Positions 17,071 to 24,956 of a stretch of DNA of 64,000 bases are shown in pieces. The translations under genes were made by a program, and so were the position numbers. Each line of letters opens with the position of its first letter. The stretch's first letter is position 1. Under the pieces are notes generated by a model. That model did not search any database, was not told where the DNA came from, and worked only from the letters and a program-made list of their open reading frames with translations. Source of the DNA: Actinomycetota bacterium (GTDB lineage Bacteria; Actinomycetota; Acidimicrobiia; Acidimicrobiales; Ilumatobacteraceae); assembly GCA_009702045.1 (NCBI GenBank), contig WLIV01000001.1, forward strand, positions 207,881 through 271,880, given 5' to 3'.

Positions 17071-18006
17071 TCAGCGCAGCCCAACTCGGCGCAGAATGGC
17101 GTACTCCACTGCCACCTGGGCAGCGGTGGCCGCGTTGTTGCGCACAAGGGCCAGGTTGGCCACCAGGCTGCGGCCGCCGGAGCCTTCGACAACTCGTTTC
17201 AACAAGAACGGGGTGACGTCCTGACCGGTGATGCCCTTGGCATCGAGATCGGCCAGCGCCTCGTCGATGAACGTCGCGATCTCTGCTGCAGGAATCTCGT
17301 GTTCGACCGGGATCGGGTTGGCGATGCTGATACCGCACGACAGGCCGAGGTCGGTCCAGGCCGACCACATCATCCGTGCCAATGCTGCGGGGCCATCGAG
17401 GCGCCGAGGTGCAGGCAGACCGCTGGTGCGGCTGTAGAAGCTGGGGAAGTCGTCGCTGCCGTTCACGACCACCGGTACGCCGAGCGTCTCGAGACGTTCC
17501 AGCGTGAGGCGGATATCGAGGATGCTCTTCACACCTGCCGAGACCACGGCCACTGGCGTGACGGCCATCTCGGTGAGGTCGGCCGAAATGTCGAACGAGG
17601 TGGCTGCGCCGCGGTGTACGCCGCCGATACCGCCGGTGGCGAACACCTTGATGCCCATCATCGACGCGAGCTTCATTGTGGAGGCCACCGTCGTGGCGCC
17701 GGTGCGTTTGCTGGCCAACAGCCACGGCAGGTCGCGAGTGGTCGCCTTCACCACACCCTGTTCACTGGCGAGGCGTTCGAGTTGCTGAGGGGAGAGGCCG
17801 ACGAGGCACTGACCATCGATGACTGCGATGGTGGCGGGAGTGGCACCGTTGGCGCGCACGATCGCTTCCACTTCGGTGGCCAACTCCACGTTCTGTGGAT
17901 ACGGCAGGCCGTGGCTGATGATGGTGCTCTCCAGCGCCACGACCGGCGTTCCGGCAGCGAGTGCCTCGGCGACGGCGGGTAGGAGGGTGATCAGGTTCGG
18001 GTTCAT
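17071..18006 (-). CDS. psuG: Pseudouridine-5'-phosphate glycosidase
   Basis: PsuG splits (or in reverse forms) pseudouridine 5'-phosphate into uracil and ribose 5-phosphate. The 311-residue protein has the family motifs VALESTIISHGLPYPQN with the catalytic Glu, VKATTRDLPWL with the active-site Lys, FATGGIGGVHRG and VNGSDDFPSFYSRTSG. The ATG overlaps the stop of the Lrp-type regulator (ATGA). Its usual partner, the kinase PsuK, is not in this window, so another kinase must supply the substrate or the enzyme has another role. Its 3' end faces the cytochrome c gene with only five bases between the stops. Confidence 0.93.
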   Translation of the reverse strand: MNPNLITLLPAVAEALAAGTPVVALESTIISHGLPYPQNVELATEVEAIVRANGATPATIAVIDGQCLVGLSPQQLERLASEQGVVKATTRDLPWLLASKRTGATTVASTMKLASMMGIKVFATGGIGGVHRGAATSFDISADLTEMAVTPVAVVSAGVKSILDIRLTLERLETLGVPVVVNGSDDFPSFYSRTSGLPAPRRLDGPAALARMMWSAWTDLGLSCGISIANPIPVEHEIPAAEIATFIDEALADLDAKGITGQDVTPFLLKRVVEGSGGRSLVANLALVRNNAATAAQVAVEYAILRRVGLR

Positions 18007-18467
18007 CGGGCTCCCCAGGAGAAGGTCTGCTTGAACAGTCTGAGGCACGAGAACGCTTCTGCCTCCACGATGTCGGTACGACTGCGCAACTGTGAAAGGA
18101 GTCGCAGCAGGTGGGCATCGTCGTCGGCGACCACTTCGAACATCAGGTCGTAGCGGCCGGTGGTGGCCACCAGGTACTCCACCTCGTGCATCTCCGCGAG
18201 GGCGAGCGCCGTGGTTTCGGCATCACCGGCGACTCGGGCCCCGATCATCGCCACCCGCCGAACCCCCAGCGAGAGCGGGTCGGTGACTGCGACGATCTGC
18301 ATCACGCCGGTATCGGTGAGTCGTTGCACTCGTTGGCGGATGGCGCCCTCGGTGAGCCCGACCTCGGCAGCCACCTTCGTGAACGGCATGCGGCCATCGG
18401 CCTGCAGCAGTTCGATGATCATGCGGTCCTTGTCATCAAGTGTCGTGACGGTGCGTTCGTTGCTCAT
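18003..18467 (-). CDS. Lrp/AsnC family transcriptional regulator
   Basis: A 154-residue regulator: N-terminal winged helix-turn-helix (LDDKDRMIIELLQADGRMPF through EGAIRQRVQRL, about residues 10-55) and a C-terminal ligand-binding RAM domain. Such proteins sense amino acids or related metabolites and often control the neighbouring gene. It is locked between the aminotransferase and psuG by ATGA overlaps on both sides. The perfect 11-bp inverted repeat at 19844-19872 in front of this operon is the obvious candidate operator. Start chosen at the ATG in the overlap; the frame is open upstream. Confidence 0.92.
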   Translation of the reverse strand: MSNERTVTTLDDKDRMIIELLQADGRMPFTKVAAEVGLTEGAIRQRVQRLTDTGVMQIVAVTDPLSLGVRRVAMIGARVAGDAETTALALAEMHEVEYLVATTGRYDLMFEVVADDDAHLLRLLSQLRSRTDIVEAEAFSCLRLFKQTFSWGAR

Positions 18468-19834
18468 GCGTTGCTCCGCGCAGCGAACTCGCGGCTGGCG
18501 TCGGTGAGTGCTCGTCGCAGCACTTGTTCGATGAACACGAACTCCTCCTCGCCGGCGATCAGCGGCGGCGACAACGTGATCACGGGTTCGCCTCGGTCGT
18601 CGGCGCGGCAGATCAGGCCAGCCGCGTAGAGCCGCGGCGAGAGGTAGCCGCGCAGCAACCACTCGGCCTGCTCGGCGGTGAACACACCGCGCGTTGCCTT
18701 GTCGGGTACGAGTTCGATGGCGAGGAAGTAGCCGTCGCCGCGCACGTCGCCGACGAGAGGGATGTCGAGCAAACCCTTGATCAGTTCCTTGAAGCGACCT
18801 TCGTTGGCGAGCACATGACCGCACAGGTCTTCACGTTCGAACAGATCGAGGTTGGCGTTGGCGACGGCGCACGACACCGGATGAGCGCCGAAGGTCTGGC
18901 CTTGCAGGAACGTATTCGTGTCCTGCAAGAACGGTTGGGCGATGCGGTCGCTGATCATCACTCCACCGAGCGGGGAGTACCCGGACGTGACGCCCTTGGC
19001 GAAGGTGATCATGTCGGGCTGATAGTCGTAGCGCAGGCTGCCGAACATGTGCCCGAAGCGACCGAACGCAGAGATGACCTCGTCGCTGACCAGCAGTACG
19101 TCGTACTCGTCGCAGATCTCGCGTATCCGCTTCCAGTAGCCCTCGGGTGGTGTGAATGCGCCGCCGGTGTTCTGCACGGGTTCCATGAACACTGCGGCCA
19201 CTGAGTCGGGCCCCTCCATCTCAATGCGCAAGGCGAGGTCTTCGGCGCAACGCAGCGAGCAACCGTCGAGGTGTTTGCAGTCGATGCAGCGATAGCAGTA
19301 CGGCGTTTGCACTTTGATCGCGCCGGGCATCAACGGCTCGAACGGAGTCTTGATCGAGGGCACGCCGGTGAGGCTGAGGGCTCCCAGGGAGGTGCCGTGG
19401 TAGGCGAGGTAGCGGGAGATCACCTTGGTGCGGCTGTGTTGTCCGCGGAGCTTCCAGTACTGACGCGACAGCTTGATCGCGGTCTCCACTGCGTCGCCGC
19501 CGGTGGGTGTGAGGAACACCCGGTTCAGATCGCCGGGTGCGTACTCGGCGAGGCGTCGCGCCAGTGTGATCGCCGGTTCGTGGGCAAAACTCCACACCGG
19601 GAAGTAGGCGAGTGTTGCTGCCTGTTCGCGCGCCGCGTCGGCCAACTCCGTGCGGCCGTGACCGGCCTGCACCGTGAACAGCCCGGACAGGCCGTCGAGG
19701 TAGCGGTTGCCGCGGTCGTCCCAGACGTAGCAGCCCTCGCCACGGGTGATGATCGGTACCCCGTCCGGGAACGCGCCGAGGCGGGTGAAATGCATCCACA
19801 GATGGCGCTGCGCGTCATCGGAGAGAGAACTCAT
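18464..19834 (-). CDS. Class III PLP-dependent aminotransferase
   Basis: A 456-residue fold-type I aminotransferase of the omega-amino acid/putrescine/beta-alanine group. Visible are the DDRGNRYLDGLSGLF opening, LSDEVISAF-like acid region (LLVSDEVISAFGRFG) and the PLP lysine in ITFAKGVTSG near residue 280. Between residues 180 and 196 there are five cysteines (180, 183, 186, 192, 196) in a segment that in relatives also carries some cysteines. Of two adjacent ATG codons, the second (19834) has better spacing from GGAG at 19840-19843. First gene of the operon with an Lrp regulator and psuG; the amino donor cannot be told from sequence. Confidence 0.9.
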   Translation of the reverse strand: MSSLSDDAQRHLWMHFTRLGAFPDGVPIITRGEGCYVWDDRGNRYLDGLSGLFTVQAGHGRTELADAAREQAATLAYFPVWSFAHEPAITLARRLAEYAPGDLNRVFLTPTGGDAVETAIKLSRQYWKLRGQHSRTKVISRYLAYHGTSLGALSLTGVPSIKTPFEPLMPGAIKVQTPYCYRCIDCKHLDGCSLRCAEDLALRIEMEGPDSVAAVFMEPVQNTGGAFTPPEGYWKRIREICDEYDVLLVSDEVISAFGRFGHMFGSLRYDYQPDMITFAKGVTSGYSPLGGVMISDRIAQPFLQDTNTFLQGQTFGAHPVSCAVANANLDLFEREDLCGHVLANEGRFKELIKGLLDIPLVGDVRGDGYFLAIELVPDKATRGVFTAEQAEWLLRGYLSPRLYAAGLICRADDRGEPVITLSPPLIAGEEEFVFIEQVLRRALTDASREFAARSNA

Positions 19835-19843
19835 CATGGCTCC

Positions 19844-19872
19844 GATTGTCGTAGGTATGAACTACGACAATC
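19844..19872. promoter_or_regulatory. Perfect 11-bp inverted repeat, likely Lrp-type operator
   Basis: GATTGTCGTAG and its exact complement CTACGACAATC are separated by seven bases. The repeat touches the Shine-Dalgarno GGAG of the aminotransferase gene (19840-19843) and so lies over its promoter or first transcribed bases. Length, symmetry and position suit an Lrp/AsnC dimer site for the regulator encoded in the operon. Confidence 0.75.
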
Positions 19873-19893
19873 GTAGCCAGTGAGCGAGTGGGG

Positions 19894-20358
19894 TCAGGAC
19901 CCCGTGGTGTCGTCGGGGATACCGCAGACGTCCTTGGAGTACGCCTTGAGGTTGCTCTGGGCAGTCGTGTAGTCGGCGCTGTCGATCAAGGTGTTCAGCT
20001 CGGTCGCTTCCGGGGCGGCCGCCAGCTTGGTGAAGTCGTAGTCGTACTTGACGAAGATCGCGATCATCCTGTCGACCGTGTCGGTCATCAAGTGCACATC
20101 CTTGGCGATCGATGCCGGTGGGTTCGCATCGAGCGCATGTACTTCGCCCTGCATCGTGGTGAACGCCGCCTTGATAGCGGCCGCGTCGGTGCCACTCATT
20201 ACCGAGTCGAGTTCGTTGGCCTTGGCCTTGTAGCTGGTGATCAGCCCGCAGTACACCGTGTCGGTGCTACCGCTGGACTTCTTGTCGTCGCTGCATGCGC
20301 CGAGCAGTGCCGTGATGGCGAACGCGCCGATCAGCAGAGTCGTGGAACGCTTTTTCAT
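19894..20358 (-). CDS. Hypothetical lipoprotein
   Basis: A 154-residue protein with a clear lipoprotein signal (MKKRSTTLLIGAFAITALLG, lipobox LLGAC) and an acidic, mostly helical mature part (VMSGTDAAAIKAAFTTMQGEVHALDANPP). No family recognised. The two mature cysteines (YCGLIT near residue 37, DVCGIP near the end) could form a disulfide. The start follows AGGAG seven bases upstream, and a TACGCT -10 box lies about 35 bases before the ATG. Single gene between the aminotransferase operon and a crotonase. Confidence 0.7.
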   Translation of the reverse strand: MKKRSTTLLIGAFAITALLGACSDDKKSSGSTDTVYCGLITSYKAKANELDSVMSGTDAAAIKAAFTTMQGEVHALDANPPASIAKDVHLMTDTVDRMIAIFVKYDYDFTKLAAAPEATELNTLIDSADYTTAQSNLKAYSKDVCGIPDDTTGS

Positions 20359-20448
20359 GGGATCTCCTGGTGGGCTAAGGGGGTGCTCCCAGCGTAGATG
20401 AGGTCCTCAGCGCAGGGCGTGATTCCGATCGCAAGCAGTGGGCGCGCC

Positions 20449-20454
20449 TAGCGT
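20449..20454 (+). promoter_or_regulatory. -10 box (TAGCGT) of the second crotonase
   Basis: TAGCGT, six bases, then ATG at 20461: leaderless arrangement. Confidence 0.5.
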
Positions 20455-20460
20455 GACGGC

Positions 20461-21246
20461 ATGCATGCCGCACTCGTCACCGCATCTTCCGGCCCGATCG
20501 GCACGATCACGCTCGACCGTCCGGCCAAGCGGAATGCGGTCACCTACGACATGTGGATTGCTCTCGGCGCGGCGTGCCACACGCACGCTGGAGACCCGTC
20601 CGTGCGTGTGGTCGTGCTGCGAGGCGCTGGTGACCACTTCTGCGCCGGTGCCGACATCGGTGAGTTGCTCACCGAACGACCGGCCCATGTTCCATCGTTC
20701 ATGGATGTGAACATGATCGCCGAGCACGCGCTGGCGAACCTTCCGAAGCCCACGGTGGCGTTTGTGCAGGGCGACTGCATCGGTGGTGGCTGTGCGCTCG
20801 CGATCGACTGCGACATCCGCATCGCCGTCGAAGGTTCGCGCTTCGGGATCACCCCCTCGAAGCTGGGCATCGTCTACCCGCCGGCCTCGCTGGAGCGGGT
20901 GGTGCGTCTCATCGGCCCGGCCGCCCGACGCTTGCTCTATACGGGCGATCTCATCGACGCGCATGAAGCGCTGCACCTTGGCCTCGTTGATGAGGTGCTG
21001 TCAGCGGGTCGGGCCGAGGTACGGCTCGCCGAGTTGTGTGCGACGCTGGCGCAGCGTTCGCTGTTGACCCAGGCTGCCACCAAGCAGATGATTGCAGCGG
21101 TGTTGAGCCATGGTGCCGTGCCAGCCGATCTGGCCGACGCGTGGGCGCGTGAGGTGGCAGTTGCCGCGGACCCGGCCGAAGGTGTCGCCGCCTTTGCCGA
21201 GCGCCGCGCCCCGAAGTTCAGCTGGAACGGCCCCAACCCCACCTAG
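20461..21246 (+). CDS. Enoyl-CoA hydratase/isomerase family protein
   Basis: A 261-residue crotonase-fold enzyme. It has ITLDRPAKRNAVTYDMW, the oxyanion-hole segment GDHFCAGADIGEL, and the second glycine-rich region GDCIGGGCALAIDCDIRIA. The segment around TPSKLGIVYPPASLERVVRLIG carries the substrate-side loop. It ends with ERRAPKFSWNG, a usual C-terminal form. Single gene with its own leaderless promoter; converges on the XRE/cupin regulator. Probably acts in fatty or amino acid beta-oxidation, substrate unknown. The 89 bases after it hold no clear terminator. Confidence 0.88.
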   Translation: MHAALVTASSGPIGTITLDRPAKRNAVTYDMWIALGAACHTHAGDPSVRVVVLRGAGDHFCAGADIGELLTERPAHVPSFMDVNMIAEHALANLPKPTVAFVQGDCIGGGCALAIDCDIRIAVEGSRFGITPSKLGIVYPPASLERVVRLIGPAARRLLYTGDLIDAHEALHLGLVDEVLSAGRAEVRLAELCATLAQRSLLTQAATKQMIAAVLSHGAVPADLADAWAREVAVAADPAEGVAAFAERRAPKFSWNGPNPT

Positions 21247-21335
21247 CCCTTCTCGTCACACTGCACGCTCGGACCCCCGTGAACGCCGTAGGACAAGAAC
21301 GTGGGTTCGCAGGGGTGAGGGGGTGAGTGAGGTGG

Positions 21336-21929
21336 TCAGCCGGAGTGAGCGCCGTGTCCGCTGCCGGACATCTGCGTCTCGATGAGCAGTACCCGCGCGT
21401 TGGCCCCTGCGCTGGAGCGGTAGCGGTGGGGAAGTCGTGAGGGGTACGAGAGGAAGTCGCCGGTCTCGAGGCGGCTGATGGTGCCGTCGACGTCGACCTC
21501 CACCGGCCCGGCCACTACGTACAAGGCTTCGAAGCCCTCGTGTGACCAGGGTTCGAGGAACTCGCGGGACAGGCCGATGAGCTCGATCACGTGGAATGGA
21601 GCATCGCCGGGAAGCAGGAGTCGGCGTAGCGATTCGCCGTCAGTGTCGATCGTGGGAACGTCGGCGCCGGCCGCACGCGCGAGCGTGGGTTCGGCAGCGA
21701 CCGACGGGCCACCGAACAGCGCTTGTGGTGTGGTGGAGAGCGCAGTGGCGATGCGGTACAGCGACTCCATCGATGGACGGGCGCGGCTGTTCTCGATCTG
21801 TGAGAGGAACGGCTGCGAGAGGCCGGCCCGCTCGGCGAGTTCGGTGAGGGTGAACTCGCCGGCAAGCCGGCGTTCGCGAACTGCCGTGCCCAGTGACGCC
21901 CAGCGATCGGCGTCGGGGGCGAGGGTCAC
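21336..21929 (-). CDS. XRE-family regulator with C-terminal cupin domain
   Basis: A 197-residue regulator: helix-turn-helix of the XRE/Cro type at about residues 14-68 (FTLTELAERAGLSQPFLSQIEN) and a cupin small-molecule domain from about 100 to the end (HSHEG-like WSHEGFEALYVVAG, then PHRYRSSAGANARVLLIET). Proteins of this build control polyamine, amino acid and other catabolic genes. The GTG start overlaps the stop of the upstream flavin oxidoreductase by four bases, so both are made together. The inverted repeat at 23128-23148 in front of that gene is a candidate binding site. Confidence 0.88.
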   Translation of the reverse strand: MTLAPDADRWASLGTAVRERRLAGEFTLTELAERAGLSQPFLSQIENSRARPSMESLYRIATALSTTPQALFGGPSVAAEPTLARAAGADVPTIDTDGESLRRLLLPGDAPFHVIELIGLSREFLEPWSHEGFEALYVVAGPVEVDVDGTISRLETGDFLSYPSRLPHRYRSSAGANARVLLIETQMSGSGHGAHSG

Positions 21930-23086
21930 TTGACCAGCGGCATCACTTCGGTGATGAAGCGTTCCATTTGCTCCACCGCTTTGCTGTACGGGTCGCCCAC
22001 GAGGTGCGGAAAGAGCGTGAGGTACTCGACGCCCATGAGGTCGCGCAAGTACTGCACATGCTCGGCCACCTCTTCTGGGGTGCCGACCAGAATGGTGCGC
22101 TGGGCCATCGACTCCTCCAGCGTAGGAATCAGACCGGGCTTCGCCGGCTTGCCGTCCTCGCCCATGTAGCCGCGGCTCCAGCCGTACGGCCCCAGGAACT
22201 TCCAGAACTCGTCGTGGCCGTTGCGGGCTGTACGCATGGCCTCTTCGTGGGTGTCTTCAATCCGCACGCTGACGACGAGCATCCGCTTGTCGCCTCGGCC
22301 GAGTCCGCTTCCATGGTGCTGCTCGTGCAGTTCGCCATAGCGGTCCCACATCCGCTTGATGAACGACGGGTGTTGGTTCCAGAACACGGCCCCGTGGTCG
22401 ACGATCGGCACATACTCCACCGTGGGCGGGCTGGTGACGGCCTGCCAGATCTCGTACGGGTAGATCGGGCGCGGAACGAGGGTGAGTTCCTTCACGGTCG
22501 TCCCGCGATCCGGGATACCGGGGACTGGGATCTGGAAGTACTTGCCGTCGAAGGAGAATTTCTCTTGCGTGAGCGATCGGCGGATGATCTCCATCGACTC
22601 CTCGAAGTACTCACGGTTCTTCAGGTCGTCAGCGGCCTGGTCGGGGTTGTCGAGCGAGCCGATGGAGACGTGCTGATCGTTGAGGTGCAGGATCTCGCGC
22701 GGGACTGTGCCGCGCCCCACTCCGAGGATGCCGCGTCCGCCGGAGAGGTTGTGCATGGTGGCGAAGTCTTCGGCCAGACGCAACGGGTTCCATTGGGGCA
22801 CGACGTTGAACATCGCTCCGAGACGGATGTTCTTGGTGCGGGCAGCAATCCAGGCCGAAATCAGAATGCCGTTGGGGATGACTTCGTAACCCTCGTACTG
22901 GAAGTGGTGCTCGGTGGTCCAGAAGCTGTCGAAGCCAAGCCGGTCGGCCTCCACGGCGGCATCGATGTACTGCAGCGTCGCGTCCCAGCAGGCGGCGTTG
23001 TCGAAGTTGCGGTCCATTGGGTTGGGCAGACCTGCTCCCGCATCGGGCATCTCGACGCCACCAAAGAAGAACGCTCCCAGTTTCAT
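21926..23086 (-). CDS. LLM-class flavin-dependent oxidoreductase (bacterial luciferase-like)
   Basis: A 386-residue TIM-barrel enzyme of the luciferase-like monooxygenase/F420-dependent reductase group. It opens with MKLGAFFFGG, then LGFDSFWTTEHHF near 55-67 and SGGRGILGVGRG near 118-129, which lies in the flavin phosphate region. It would oxidise or reduce an organic substrate with FMNH2 or F420H2. The ATG has a GGAG five bases upstream; a GTG six bases earlier is too close. The regulator gene overlaps its stop, and an MFS exporter/importer gene precedes it in the same direction, suggesting uptake and oxidation of one compound. Confidence 0.88.
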   Translation of the reverse strand: MKLGAFFFGGVEMPDAGAGLPNPMDRNFDNAACWDATLQYIDAAVEADRLGFDSFWTTEHHFQYEGYEVIPNGILISAWIAARTKNIRLGAMFNVVPQWNPLRLAEDFATMHNLSGGRGILGVGRGTVPREILHLNDQHVSIGSLDNPDQAADDLKNREYFEESMEIIRRSLTQEKFSFDGKYFQIPVPGIPDRGTTVKELTLVPRPIYPYEIWQAVTSPPTVEYVPIVDHGAVFWNQHPSFIKRMWDRYGELHEQHHGSGLGRGDKRMLVVSVRIEDTHEEAMRTARNGHDEFWKFLGPYGWSRGYMGEDGKPAKPGLIPTLEESMAQRTILVGTPEEVAEHVQYLRDLMGVEYLTLFPHLVGDPYSKAVEQMERFITEVMPLVK

Positions 23087-23127
23087 GTGCACTCCCTGCT
23101 TGTCCTGTGTGTCAGCGAACGTAGCAG

Positions 23128-23148
23128 GATATTGATGCTGTCAATATC
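23128..23148. promoter_or_regulatory. Inverted repeat in front of the LLM oxidoreductase-XRE pair
   Basis: GATATTGA and TCAATATC form perfect 8-bp arms around TGCTG. The site overlaps the MFS stop codon and contains TTGACA on the minus strand, followed 15 bases on by TACGTT. It is probably an operator over the -35 of an internal promoter, recognised by the XRE/cupin protein of the operon. Confidence 0.6.
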
Positions 23149-24316
23149 AACGATGTGTGAACGCTCGGCGCGGCCACTGCGACAGGGTGCCCAAGAACGC
23201 CAGCGCGGAAATGACAAGGATCGCCCAGCGCAGGTGCACCGTGTCGGCCAGGACCCCCAGCACGAGTGGCCCGATGGTGACGGCGACGCCGTTGCCCATG
23301 GCGGCATAGGCGCCCAGCGAGACGGAGTCCATCGTGTGCTGTGCCCGTTGGTAGAAGCGGTCGACAGCCATCGGATACAGCAGGCCGCCGAACGTTCCGA
23401 CGACTGCCAACCCGGCGACCTTGAGGCCCAGCGATGGTGCGAAACACATCACCGCGGCGCCGAGTCCGGCCATCGCAAATGCCACTGAGGTGGTGGCGGC
23501 ACCGAGGCGGCGAATGATGCTGGTGGCTCTGAGACGTGAGGCGAACATGCAGATCGGAAACACCGCCGAGAGCACCGGAGCGCTGCCAGCAGACGCGCCA
23601 CCGACATCGCGGAGGTAGGTCACTGACCACACGCCGATGGTGAACTCGGTCATCACGGCATGCACGATGTGCAGCCACGGCACCAGCACCGCCCGATCGC
23701 GGAAGTGGCGCAGCGAGAACGTTCCCTGGCGAACGCCAGTGGGGGCTTGCACGCGGCGGGCGACGGTGAAGAACAGCACCCCGAGCGCGGCGGTGAGCAT
23801 CAGGTATGCGGGGCGCCATGACCACCCGGCGCCCAGCACGGTGCCGATGACAAGGCTGAACACGACTCCGGCGACTGCGGGTGCCGCGTTGACTGCGGCA
23901 AAGGCCTGGGCGCGGTGTTCGCCGTGATGGTCGCTGACCACACCGGGCAGCGTCATCACCAGCAGGGCTGAACCTGTTCCGGAGACGGCCGTGCCCGCCA
24001 GCGTGATCGGCCAGGCCGGGCCGAGCACGAAACAGGTAACGCCGGTCAGGATCATCGTGGCCGCCAGAGCAACCGTGAGGCGGCGGCCGATCCAATCGAT
24101 CAGGCGGACACCGAACACACCGCACGCCAGCAGACCAACGCCGAACGTGCTGCCGTGCAATGCGGCGATGACACTGCTGATGTGGAACTGGTCGATCAGC
24201 TCGGCGAGGACGACACCGACGCTGAGCGCGGGCACCAACAAGCAGAAGGCGAGCGCGGTCGAGACCGTCAGCCGGTCCCACTGAAAGGTCGTGGGCTCGT
24301 CGATTCCGGTCGTCAC
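23147..24316 (-). CDS. MFS transporter
   Basis: A major facilitator superfamily carrier of about 389 residues with some twelve hydrophobic segments, for example LTVSTALAFCLLVPALSVGVV, MILTGVTCFVLGPAWPITLAG and VIGTVLGAGWSWRPAYLMLTAALG. The loop GVRLIDWIGRRLTVALAA between helices 2 and 3 resembles the family's D-x-x-G-R-R/K motif. The start is uncertain: the frame is open to 24400, but that would overlap the divergent sigma gene, and the GTG at 24316 lies six to seven bases after a TACAACT box. It precedes the flavin oxidoreductase and may carry its substrate. Confidence 0.85.
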   Translation of the reverse strand: MTTGIDEPTTFQWDRLTVSTALAFCLLVPALSVGVVLAELIDQFHISSVIAALHGSTFGVGLLACGVFGVRLIDWIGRRLTVALAATMILTGVTCFVLGPAWPITLAGTAVSGTGSALLVMTLPGVVSDHHGEHRAQAFAAVNAAPAVAGVVFSLVIGTVLGAGWSWRPAYLMLTAALGVLFFTVARRVQAPTGVRQGTFSLRHFRDRAVLVPWLHIVHAVMTEFTIGVWSVTYLRDVGGASAGSAPVLSAVFPICMFASRLRATSIIRRLGAATTSVAFAMAGLGAAVMCFAPSLGLKVAGLAVVGTFGGLLYPMAVDRFYQRAQHTMDSVSLGAYAAMGNGVAVTIGPLVLGVLADTVHLRWAILVISALAFLGTLSQWPRRAFTHR

Positions 24317-24398
24317 TGTCACAGTTGTAGCAAAACAGCGCGCCGACTCGATGATTGGATAGTGAAAGGATTCCATCGATGCCGGACATGGACCGTTC

Positions 24399-24956
24399 AT
24401 GAACCGTCCGCCTCACGTCCCGGATGCGATTCGTCGCGACCGCTACGAGCGGATCTTTCGCGAGGTGTACGAGCCGCTACAGCACTATGTGCTGCGCCGG
24501 GCGGCGCCGTCGGTGGTCGATGATGTCGTGGCCGAAGCGCTGTCCGTGTTGTGGCGTCGGCTCGACGAGGTGCCCGACGACGCCGCCTTGCCGTGGTGCT
24601 ACGGGGTCACTCGTCGATGTCTCGCCAATCACCGTCGCGGCGACACGCGCCGCCAGCAGTTGGCACAGCGGTTGGCCAACGAGCCGGTGAGCGTCGCAGT
24701 GTCGTTGGGCAATGAGTCGGAGCTGACCGCGGCGCTTGAGCAACTGTCCACCGATGAACGCGAGCTAGTGCGGCTGTGGGCGTGGGAGCAACTGCAGCCT
24801 CGGGAGATCGCCGTCGTGCTGGCCATCAGCGCCAACGCAGTGTCCATCCGGCTGCATCGCGCCCAGCGGCGTCTGGCCGATGCGCTCGCTGCAGGGCGAA
24901 AGGATCCGGGTCATGCCGGACACGAAGCGGTCGGACACGCCAAGGAGGCACGGTGA
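24399..24956 (+). CDS. ECF-type RNA polymerase sigma factor
   Basis: A 185-residue group 4 sigma factor. Region 2 is at about residues 10-75 (YERIFREVYEPLQHYVLRRA, DDVVAEALSVLWRRLDEVP) and region 4 at about 105-165 (LSTDERELVRLWAWEQLQPREIAVVLAISANAVSIRLHRAQRRL) with a helix-turn-helix. The next gene overlaps its stop (GTGA) and codes for a single-pass membrane protein that is probably its anti-sigma factor. The divergent MFS start lies about 80 bases away. Confidence 0.9.
   Translation: MNRPPHVPDAIRRDRYERIFREVYEPLQHYVLRRAAPSVVDDVVAEALSVLWRRLDEVPDDAALPWCYGVTRRCLANHRRGDTRRQQLAQRLANEPVSVAVSLGNESELTAALEQLSTDERELVRLWAWEQLQPREIAVVLAISANAVSIRLHRAQRRLADALAAGRKDPGHAGHEAVGHAKEAR

Noticed and set aside
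21893..23488. 531-residue plus-strand open frame
   Set aside because: It lies opposite the XRE/cupin, LLM oxidoreductase and MFS genes and has shadow-type composition.
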